From assembly GCA_947581845.1 (NCBI GenBank), contig CANPVY010000109.1, positions 1-5,030 on the forward strand: DNA of 5,030 nt. The letters are read 5' to 3'. A model generated the notes under the pieces. That model ran no database searches, had not been told where the DNA came from, and saw only the letters and a program-made list of their open reading frames with translations. The DNA is from an uncultured bacterium (GTDB lineage Bacteria; Gemmatimonadota; Gemmatimonadetes; Palauibacterales; KS3-K002). Every line of letters starts with the position of its first letter. The first letter of the stretch is position 1. This document shows, piece by piece, positions 1 through 5,030 of this stretch. Position numbers and translations under genes: made by a program.

Positions 1-101
1 GGTATTAGCAATGGATGTTGATTGAGGGGCTGATATTGTGTGGTCCCTCCGTCTGTTGGCCCGCCGAATTGGAATCGATCGCACGCATAAGCGGAGGCTT
101 G

Positions 102-1082
102 ATGTCACGATCGCCTCAACGGGCTCGTGAGGCCGTATTCAAGAAGGCCGCAGGCGCCCTCGACCTCGACACCGACGAGCTGGCCGCGCGCTGGGCCGAA
201 GCCTATCGGCAGCGTCTCTCTGAGAGCGGCGAACCGTTCCCTTTCGAGCAGCTGGAGGAGGATGTCGAGGCGCTGGTGAGGGGCGTGGCCTCTGTGCTGC
301 AGGATCCCTGGAACTACCGCAGCTTCTTGGGCACGGGCGAGCACCAGTGCATCGGCCGCCGCATCGCCGAGAAGCACGTGGAGGCTGGCGGATCGCTGAC
401 CAGCGCGCTGGAAGCCTACATGCGGCTGCGCCAGGAGTTGATTCTGGCCTCCCGGGACGTCATGCGGGAAAGCGACCGCCCCTTCTTCGACCTGATGACA
501 CGGCTGACTCGCTGTATCGACCGGATCCTATTCGCGATCGCGGAGGGCTATTTCGCCGCCTTTCAGGCGGAGATCGAGAAGCAGGCGCTCATGGACGCGT
601 TGACGGGTCTCGGGAACTCGCGCCGCTTCCGGGAAGCGCTGGCCGCCGAGCTGAAGCGTAGTAACCGAACCGGTCGACCCTTCTCGATCGTGTTCGTGGA
701 CGTGGATGACTTCAAGGACATCAACGACAGGATCGGGCACGTAGAGGCGGACTATACCCTGACGGCGATCGGCCGCGCGATTTCCGCAGAGCTGCGGGGC
801 AGCGATCTCGTCTGCCGTTGGGGCGGCGATGAGTTCATCATCCTGCTCCCGGAGACGGATCGCAGGGAAGCAGGGATTCTGGCTGAGCGCCTGAGGGCTG
901 AGGTGGCCGACTGCCCTAAATGCGCCGGCGCCACCATCTCACTCGGTGTGGCGTGCTATCCGAGCGATGGAAGGGACTATGACAGCTTGGTGGCGAACGC
1001 CGACCGCGCCCTCTACGCGTCCAAGCACCGTGGCAAGAACGTGGTGACGCAGAGCACCGACGGGAAAGGCCGCCGGACGTAG
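102..1082 (+). CDS. Diguanylate cyclase with RsbRD-like helical sensor domain and GGDEF domain
   Basis: The product (326 aa) should make cyclic di-GMP from two GTP in the cytoplasm; no signal peptide or membrane segment is visible. Residues 1 to about 157 are helical and resemble the N-terminal sensor domain of RsbRD-type proteins (a G-x-S-L-x-x-A-L-x-A-Y-x-R-L-R-like helix near 97-110); this assignment is tentative. The GGDEF domain runs from about 163 to 317. It has the DALTGLGNSRRF opening (165-176), metal-site D200 in VDVDDFKDIND, signature GGDEF at 241-245 and an inhibitory RxxD site (R232, D235) exactly five residues before it. The usual GD after the GH motif is AD (A216-D217), a mild deviation. 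I chose ATG 102 because GGAGG (93-97) lies four bases upstream; an in-frame ATG at 15 would add 29 residues but has no clear ribosome site. It converges with the next gene over 29 bases, where no clear terminator hairpin is seen. Activity is likely; the input signal is unknown. Confidence 0.93.
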   Translation: MSRSPQRAREAVFKKAAGALDLDTDELAARWAEAYRQRLSESGEPFPFEQLEEDVEALVRGVASVLQDPWNYRSFLGTGEHQCIGRRIAEKHVEAGGSLTSALEAYMRLRQELILASRDVMRESDRPFFDLMTRLTRCIDRILFAIAEGYFAAFQAEIEKQALMDALTGLGNSRRFREALAAELKRSNRTGRPFSIVFVDVDDFKDINDRIGHVEADYTLTAIGRAISAELRGSDLVCRWGGDEFIILLPETDRREAGILAERLRAEVADCPKCAGATISLGVACYPSDGRDYDSLVANADRALYASKHRGKNVVTQSTDGKGRRT

Positions 1083-1111
1083 CACGGCATCCGCAGCCCC
1101 TCTCAGACTCG

Positions 1112-1627
1112 CTAGCGCTGCTCTTCCCGTACCAGCCTCATTCCTGCTTCGATCATCTCGAATTTGAGCTTGTCTGCGAGGCGGAGCGCCAGCTCGTACG
1201 CGGGATGGTCCGTCGGCACCAGACGATCGTAGAACGAGGAAGCCTGCGCTCCCGTCCCCGGGGGTCGGTTGGGCTGGTAGTAGGCCGCGATCGACACCGT
1301 ACGCACGCCCCGCTCCCCCTCGGTAACCTCGAAGCGGTACTGCACCTCCCGCTCCACGGCCGGATAGCTCCTGGCGCCGAGGAACTCCCACGCCGCGATA
1401 TCCACCCAGACGGTCTCGACGTAGCCACCCGGCACGACCTGCAGCGTCGGGAGTCCATTGTCGGAACAGACCCTCGCCACCATGCTCACGACGTCCGGCG
1501 CGGTGGCGCCCCTGAAGCGGATCTCAATGGGGTTCCTGGCGTCCGCGGGCAGCAGCTGGCTCCTCGTGGGGCTGCAGGCCGCAGGTAGAGCCAGGAGGGC
1601 CAGGACCGCGGCAGAGCGAGTGATCAT
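1112..1627 (-). CDS. Small envelope lipoprotein of unknown function
   Basis: The 171-aa product begins with a short hydrophobic signal (MITRSAAVLALLALPAAC) ending in a lipobox-like LPAAC with Cys18, so it is probably a lipid-anchored periplasmic or outer-membrane protein. Proline at -3 is atypical for a lipobox, so lipidation is likely but not certain. The start is well supported: AGGAGGAGG precedes ATG at 1627 by one base, and upstream in-frame codons would only add non-signal sequence. The mature part (19-171) looks like a small mixed alpha/beta domain. About residues 33-115 are rich in predicted beta segments (VETVWVDIAAW, VQYRFEVTEG, RTVSIAAYY). A Pro/Gly-rich loop follows near 119-128, and the C-terminus is a charged amphipathic helix (about 142-170). 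One further cysteine, C54, is present. I recognise no family. It is transcribed away from the cytochrome gene, so shared control from the 1628-2048 region is possible. Confidence 0.82.
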   Translation of the reverse strand: MITRSAAVLALLALPAACSPTRSQLLPADARNPIEIRFRGATAPDVVSMVARVCSDNGLPTLQVVPGGYVETVWVDIAAWEFLGARSYPAVEREVQYRFEVTEGERGVRTVSIAAYYQPNRPPGTGAQASSFYDRLVPTDHPAYELALRLADKLKFEMIEAGMRLVREEQR

Positions 1628-1671
1628 ACCTCCTCCTGGGTTCTGTTGAGTGCTCGAGCCTGATGAACGCT

Positions 1672-1694
1672 GCCAGCGGGCCGCAACGGCTGGC
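1672..1694. repeat. Inverted repeat GCCAGC-N11-GCTGGC upstream of the lipoprotein gene
   Basis: GCCAGC at 1672-1677 is the exact reverse complement of GCTGGC at 1689-1694, with 11 bases between. It lies 45-67 bases before the lipoprotein start, so it could be a stem in that gene's leader or a protein-binding site. A six-base match in GC-rich DNA can occur by chance. No convincing -35/-10 pair for the lipoprotein gene was found on the minus strand nearby. Confidence 0.35.
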
Positions 1695-1794
1695 CTAGAT
1701 TGGAACCTGGCGTGGCGGCGCGCGGTCGCGCAAGCTGGGGGCTGGGTAAGGCGGCGGTCTTGGAGGCCGGACGGCGGGCTGAGCCGGGCAGCTA

Positions 1795-1824
1795 TTGCCA
1801 AGCGTGCGGGGCGTGCGTTATACT
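1795..1824 (+). promoter_or_regulatory. Predicted housekeeping-type promoter for the cytochrome gene
   Basis: TTGCCA (1795-1800) matches the -35 consensus at five of six bases. TATACT (1819-1824) matches the -10 consensus at five of six, and the spacer is 18 bases. Transcription would start near A1831, leaving a leader of about 218 bases before the cytochrome GTG. The site stands out as an AT-rich patch in otherwise GC-rich DNA. It assumes a sigma-70-like consensus, which is not guaranteed for this organism. Confidence 0.55.
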
Positions 1825-1839
1825 AAGCCTACCTAGTAT
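1820..1839. promoter_or_regulatory. Operator-like palindrome overlapping the -10 element
   Basis: ATACTA (1820-1825) and TAGTAT (1834-1839) are perfect reverse complements with an 8-base centre. The 20-base symmetric site covers most of the predicted -10 hexamer and the expected start point near 1831. A dimeric repressor bound here would block transcription. No regulator gene is present in the window, so the binding protein is unknown. Confidence 0.45.
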
Positions 1840-1883
1840 CAGTCCTGAGAATAGGCCCGGGATCAAGGCTCTTTTGTGACTAT

Positions 1884-1916
1884 TTGCCCCGTCCCGCCGG
1901 GTACGGGGAGCGGCAA
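1884..1916 (+). other. Strong stem-loop in the cytochrome leader
   Basis: CCCCGTCCC (1887-1895) pairs with GGG (1899-1901) and ACGGGG (1903-1908), leaving a three-base loop GCC and one bulged T (1902), for nine GC-rich pairs. TTG (1884-1886) and CAA (1914-1916) can extend the stem beyond an internal loop. No T-run follows, so a standard intrinsic terminator is unlikely; an attenuator, RNA-stability element or binding site is possible. Confidence 0.45.
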
Positions 1917-1948
1917 TATCTATAAGCTTCTGTCTTACAAGAGGTTCG

Positions 1949-1962
1949 CTGAGTGGGCTCAG
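1949..1962 (+). other. Small hairpin CTGAG-TGGG-CTCAG
   Basis: CTGAG (1949-1953) and CTCAG (1958-1962) form a five-pair stem with a four-base loop, located between the two larger stem-loops of the leader. It is short and on its own could be chance; it is listed because the three elements are in series. Confidence 0.3.
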
Positions 1963-1974
1963 GTGGCGCGGGGA

Positions 1975-2002
1975 ATGCCGAACGGCCGCGATGAGCCGGC
2001 AT
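1975..2002 (+). other. Stem-loop ATGCCG/CGGCAT before the cytochrome ribosome site
   Basis: ATGCCG (1975-1980) is the exact reverse complement of CGGCAT (1997-2002). The 16-base interior contains the self-complementary CGGCCG. The element ends 34 bases before the ribosome site at 2037, so it would not itself hide that site unless it rearranges with downstream sequence. Confidence 0.35.
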
Positions 2003-2048
2003 CGAGAGGGACCTTCAGCGCGAACATCATTGCACTGGGAGGCGATCT

Positions 2049-3599
2049 GTGAGCGTACGAGCGGAACCCAAGCGAGGGTGGGCGCTCTTGCGGGCCCTGC
2101 CACTGGCCATGCTGCTGGGGCTGGTGGTGGGCTTGCAGGCCGGCTGTGTCAACGAGGACCAGGTGTTCGTTGACCGTGCGGCGTTGAACCTGCCTTCGGA
2201 CACGCTCTTCAACTTCCTGGGCTACGTGGATCGGGAGGACACGCTGACATTCTGTGGCAACTGCCACGCGACCTTCCAGGCGAGTTGGAAGGAGACGGGC
2301 CATGCGGGTGCCTGGGATGGCCTGCAGAATAGCGGTCACCCGGCGCCCTACTGTGAGGCGTGTCATACGGTCTCGCAGCTCGGCAACACGCTGGTCGACT
2401 CGGCTGGCTGGCCGCTGACCCAGGACGAGCGGTACCTCGACGTGCAGTGCGAGTCGTGCCACGGCCCGGGCTTCGCGCACGTGCAGGATCCGCTGACGGC
2501 GGTCCCGCTGGCGTCGATCGAGGCGGGTGCGGAAGCGACGGTGGGCTGCGGTGAGTGCCACAATGGGGCGCATCACCCGTTCGTCGAGCAGTGGGCGATC
2601 TCGCGCCATGGTACGGTGCCAGCCTGGGAGGAGAGCTCGACAGTGCTGAGGCTGAGCAGCTGCAGGGCGTGCCATGAGGGCAGGACAGCACTGGCGAACA
2701 GCTTCTACGAGCCCTCGGATTACCTCGAAAAGGAGGATGCGGAGGCCAACCAGCCGATCGTCTGCGTCGTCTGCCACGATCCGCACGGCACGGATGTGGA
2801 GGGCAACCTGCGGGCCTCGATCTCGATGGCGAGCACGGACAACCTCTGCGTGAGGTGTCACTCGAATCAGGGTGTGCCGCCGAACGAGCACGGCCCACAC
2901 GCGGCGCAGGGGCTGCTGGTGCTGGGTGAGAACGTGGGCTGGCTGCCGCCTGACTTGGAGATTCCTGATCCGACGCACGCCGACAACGAGAACCTGTGCG
3001 CGAGCTGCCACCTGGCCACCTTCACGGTCGAAGATCCTGCCTTCACCTCGGTTGGGCACACCTTTGCCGCGATTGCTTGCTTGGATGAGCAGGGCAGACC
3101 GACGACGGGTGGTGACTGCGACGTCCGCGATCGCGACTTCCGGGCCTGCGCCGAGTGCCACGTGGACGAGGTCGTGGGGCGGGGGCTGTATCAGAGCATT
3201 AAGGCCGAATTGAACGGGTTGCTCGACCAGCTGTGGGACGACGACAACGGTGACTGTGTCATGGACACGTTCGGGGTGGACTTCGGCCTGCTGCCGCTGG
3301 TCCTCCAGCAGCTGTATCCCGACACGACCGAGCTGGATCCACGAGACGGCGTCGTGACCGTGGCCGAGGGTGCCTACTGGAACGCGCAGCTCGCCTTCAC
3401 GTCGGACCGGACCTGCTTTGAGGAGGCCTATTTTTACGCCGGCCTGGCCGGTGAGGACACGATCCCTGGCACGAGCACGACGGCTGTCGATGTCGGGGCG
3501 CACAAAGCCAGCGGCGACGGGGTCCACAACCCGGCCCTGCTGGTGGCGTTGCTCGAGGCATCGATTGACGCAGTGATCGGTTACTACAGTTTGCCGTAG
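2049..3599 (+). CDS. Exported nonaheme c-type cytochrome, probable extracellular or outer-membrane electron carrier
   Basis: The 516-aa product carries nine CXXCH heme-binding motifs, with first cysteines at 69, 102, 134, 167, 205, 239, 267, 317 and 367. The first seven are spaced 28-38 residues apart and the last two 50. Thirteen further histidines (including H85, H97, H144, H187, H246, H337) are enough for bis-His ligation. Residues 12-32 form an export signal. C33 follows LQAG, giving a possible lipid anchor with an atypical Q at -3; signal peptidase I cleavage after A31 is the alternative. Blocks such as CESCHGPG, CVVCHDPHG and NLCVRCHSNQG resemble cytochrome c554 and paired-CXXCH proteins. 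Residues 372-516 lack heme motifs and contain DDDNGD (398-402 area), a possible calcium loop, and a GVHNP motif (491-495). Cysteines C344/C357 and C403/C456 could form disulfides. GTG 2049 is chosen because GGGAGG lies six bases upstream. No CXXCK or other nitrite-reductase-type catalytic heme motif is seen, so electron transfer is more likely than catalysis. Confidence 0.93.
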   Translation: MSVRAEPKRGWALLRALPLAMLLGLVVGLQAGCVNEDQVFVDRAALNLPSDTLFNFLGYVDREDTLTFCGNCHATFQASWKETGHAGAWDGLQNSGHPAPYCEACHTVSQLGNTLVDSAGWPLTQDERYLDVQCESCHGPGFAHVQDPLTAVPLASIEAGAEATVGCGECHNGAHHPFVEQWAISRHGTVPAWEESSTVLRLSSCRACHEGRTALANSFYEPSDYLEKEDAEANQPIVCVVCHDPHGTDVEGNLRASISMASTDNLCVRCHSNQGVPPNEHGPHAAQGLLVLGENVGWLPPDLEIPDPTHADNENLCASCHLATFTVEDPAFTSVGHTFAAIACLDEQGRPTTGGDCDVRDRDFRACAECHVDEVVGRGLYQSIKAELNGLLDQLWDDDNGDCVMDTFGVDFGLLPLVLQQLYPDTTELDPRDGVVTVAEGAYWNAQLAFTSDRTCFEEAYFYAGLAGEDTIPGTSTTAVDVGAHKASGDGVHNPALLVALLEASIDAVIGYYSLP

Positions 3600-3607
3600 T
3601 CAAGGGC

Positions 3608-3677
3608 GAGTGAGCAGCTTGCGACTGCCGCCTGACCCGTTGCGCCTGGGGATGGTACTCGTGCGCCTGGCTCACTC
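3608..3677. repeat. Repeats in the gap between cytochrome and barrel genes
   Basis: The 126-base gap holds an exact 8-base inverted repeat, GAGTGAGC (3608-3615) and GCTCACTC (3670-3677), 54 bases apart. Between the arms is a 9-base direct repeat TGCGCCTGG (3641-3649 and 3662-3670), with copies 21 bases apart, about two helical turns. AGCTTGCG also occurs twice (3616-3623 and 3685-3692). There is no T-rich hairpin that would look like an intrinsic terminator and no good promoter, so the two genes may be cotranscribed. The role of the repeats is unknown. Confidence 0.4.
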
Positions 3678-3725
3678 TGGCCCAAGCTTGCGCCCACCAG
3701 GAAACCGGGATTCGGGAGGAGAACA

Positions 3726-5030
3726 GTGAGGGTCTCAGGCCTATCTCCGACGCGGGTCGGGGTCCGCCTCCACGGCTGCAGGACTGCAATCGCGTTCCTC
3801 GCCCTCGCCGCGATATGGGGTGGCTGGGCAGCCTCCGGCCTGCATGCGCAGCAGTGGCGGGCTCGTGCCGCCACCCGCATCCAGTACGTGGAGGGGCGGA
3901 CGCTCGTGCTCGATAGCGTTCCGGTGGCGCAGGTGGCAGGTAGTGGTCCACAGCGCCAGTTCGGGGAGATACTCGTGTCCTGCACGCCAGGTGCCGAGTA
4001 CTGTTACTACTATGGGTCGGGCGACGAGATTTCCACCGTCCCTACATTCGTGGACCTCGACCTGAGCGTCTTCGACCTTGGGGTTGAGGGACTGCGCTTC
4101 TATGCAAGCACCCGCTTCCGGAGCGCGTTGGGTGCCGCTGAGGAGAAGTTCTGGCCGCGTACGGATGAGAACGTCGAGCTGCTGGCCGCCTACGCCGAGC
4201 TGAATCGGCCGTGGTTCCGCGTGCGGCTGGGACGCGATTGGAAGGTCAGCGGGCTCGGGTTCTACGGGTACGATGGCGGTTCCTTGGTCTTCCGCTATCG
4301 CCCTGCGCGCGTTGAGTTGGAGGCCTACGGCGGTTGGGGCCTGGAGCGAGGGCTGCCGGTCCGCGTGACGTCGGATGCGCTGGAATCGTTCGGCGAGTTC
4401 CAGCCCGTCGACGACAACTACCTGTTCGGCTTTCGAGGTTCCTTCGGCCCGTTCAAGGGATTGGCCGCTGAGGCCGTCTACCAGCGCGAGATCGAGACGG
4501 ACCGGTCGGGGATCACCTCCGAGCGTCTCGCCCTCGAGGCGAGCTATCGCTCCCCGGACAACAGGTGGCTGGTCGAAGGCAGCGGCGACTACGACCTGGC
4601 CACCGGCTGGTGGGGCAAGGGCAATGCCAAATTGGGTTATTGGGCCACCCGCCAGGTCTATCTGGAAGGCCGGCTGTTCCGCTACCGCCCCGTGTTCAGC
4701 CTGCAGACGATCTGGGTGGCCTTCTCGCCCGTGGCCTACCGGGGTTGGGGTCTGGCGGCGGGGCTGGGCCCCTACAAGGACGTTTCGGCGCGGCTCGAGC
4801 TGGACCGCCGCGACTACAGCGACGCGGAGGCCGAGGTCTCCTACTACGCGACCACCGAGAGGACCTGGCGGGGACGCGTCTGGGCTCGCTGGCAGCCGCG
4901 CCTAAAGTGGGGCCTGGAGGGCGCCTTTTGGCGCGAGTGGGGCTACGGGTCGGCGCTAAGCTCGGGTAACCTGAAGTTCAACTACCTTCTGTTCCCCGAC
5001 CTCACGCTGGGTGCGCGGGTCGGCGCCTTC
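3726..5030 (+). CDS. Outer-membrane beta-barrel protein (porin-like), C-terminus beyond the window
   Basis: The frame is open for 435 codons to the window end, so the gene is incomplete. GTG 3726 follows GGGAGGA (3714-3720) by five bases. Residues about 19-41 form a hydrophobic signal ending in GLHA, with probable cleavage before Q42. The mature part has the alternating pattern and aromatic richness of transmembrane beta strands, for example VRLGRDW, VYLEGRLFRYRPV, VSARLELDRRDY, AEVSYYATT, RGRVWARWQPRLKWGLEG and LTLGARVGAF, with polar loops between. C86 and C93 (a CX6C pair near the mature N-terminus) could form a disulfide. It follows the nonaheme cytochrome by 126 bases on the same strand, suggesting the barrel holds, exports or is threaded by that cytochrome. 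It is not recognisably MtrB or PioB: the CXXC typical of the MtrB N-terminus is not seen. A general porin or unrelated outer-membrane protein remains possible. Confidence 0.88.
   Translation, partial: MRVSGLSPTRVGVRLHGCRTAIAFLALAAIWGGWAASGLHAQQWRARAATRIQYVEGRTLVLDSVPVAQVAGSGPQRQFGEILVSCTPGAEYCYYYGSGDEISTVPTFVDLDLSVFDLGVEGLRFYASTRFRSALGAAEEKFWPRTDENVELLAAYAELNRPWFRVRLGRDWKVSGLGFYGYDGGSLVFRYRPARVELEAYGGWGLERGLPVRVTSDALESFGEFQPVDDNYLFGFRGSFGPFKGLAAEAVYQREIETDRSGITSERLALEASYRSPDNRWLVEGSGDYDLATGWWGKGNAKLGYWATRQVYLEGRLFRYRPVFSLQTIWVAFSPVAYRGWGLAAGLGPYKDVSARLELDRRDYSDAEAEVSYYATTERTWRGRVWARWQPRLKWGLEGAFWREWGYGSALSSGNLKFNYLLFPDLTLGARVGAF

Larger units (their letters stand above)
1831..2048 (+). promoter_or_regulatory. 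Long, potentially structured 5' leader of the cytochrome gene
   Basis: About 218 bases separate the predicted start point from the GTG at 2049. No convincing gene lies here; the small open frames have no ribosome sites. It can form three separate stem-loops (1884-1916, 1949-1962, 1975-2002) before the strong ribosome site GGGAGG at 2037-2042, which stands six bases ahead of the GTG. It matches no riboswitch class I can recognise; in particular the conserved GCAAAGCC-type core of the cyclic di-GMP-I class is absent. Leader-level control is an inference from length and folding potential. Confidence 0.4.

Noticed and set aside
15..101. A 29-residue N-terminal extension of the cyclase from ATG at 15.
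   Set aside because: There is no good ribosome site before 15, and GGAGG lies directly before ATG 102. The extension carries no recognisable motif.
1..101. A possible promoter for the cyclase (TTGATT at 18-23, TATTGT at 34-39).
   Set aside because: The spacer is only 10 bases and no other hexamer pair with a 16-18 base spacer was found; the promoter may lie left of the window.
1083..1111. A possible shared terminator between the convergent cyclase and lipoprotein genes.
   Set aside because: The 29 bases contain no stem of useful length and no T-run.
1628..1801. A 58-residue upstream extension of the lipoprotein frame.
   Set aside because: It would bury the signal peptide inside the protein, and AGGAGGAGG directly precedes ATG 1627.
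1845..1850. CTGAGA, reminiscent of the TPP riboswitch core.
   Set aside because: The other conserved TPP segments are absent downstream, so a six-base match is not meaningful.
1959..3527. A 522-codon open frame on the minus strand covering almost all of the cytochrome gene.
   Set aside because: Its translation is Arg/Val-rich without domain character, and the opposite strand encodes nine in-frame CXXCH motifs with a good ribosome site. Long antisense open frames are common in GC-rich genes.
4375..4969. Two overlapping plus-strand open frames of 176 and 134 codons.
   Set aside because: They are out of frame with the 435-codon barrel frame, which has a signal peptide, ribosome site and strand pattern. 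Their Arg/Ser/Pro- or Gly/Leu-rich translations look like frame shadows.

Overview
The window is high-GC and densely coding. It comes from a bacterium with an outer membrane, because it encodes a large outer-membrane beta-barrel, a multiheme cytochrome with an export signal and a probable lipoprotein. I cannot place the organism from this sequence alone. The style would fit an environmental lineage such as Gemmatimonadota, Acidobacteriota or a related phylum, but that is only a guess.

Left part (1-1627): a diguanylate cyclase gene (102-1082, +) with a helical sensor-like N-terminus and a complete GGDEF domain including the product-inhibition site. It converges, across 29 bases, with a gene for a small cell-envelope lipoprotein of unknown function (1112-1627, -).

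Middle (1628-2048): a 421-base intergenic region between the divergent lipoprotein and cytochrome genes. It holds the best promoter-like sequence in the window (TTGCCA, 18-base spacer, TATACT), a perfect inverted repeat overlapping its -10 element, and a long leader of about 218 bases with three potential stem-loops ahead of the cytochrome start. This is the most regulation-rich stretch of the window.

Right part (2049-5030): a nonaheme c-type cytochrome with nine CXXCH motifs (2049-3599, +) is followed after 126 bases by an exported beta-barrel protein (3726 to the window end, +, incomplete). An exported multiheme cytochrome beside an outer-membrane barrel is the arrangement expected of a porin-cytochrome electron conduit, or of a cytochrome with its export or anchoring partner. 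The likely theme is therefore electron transfer across or outside the cell envelope. Neither protein is a member I can name (not recognisably MtrA/MtrB, PioA/PioB or OmcS). Regulation of this pair by cyclic di-GMP from the nearby cyclase is possible but is suggested only by proximity.
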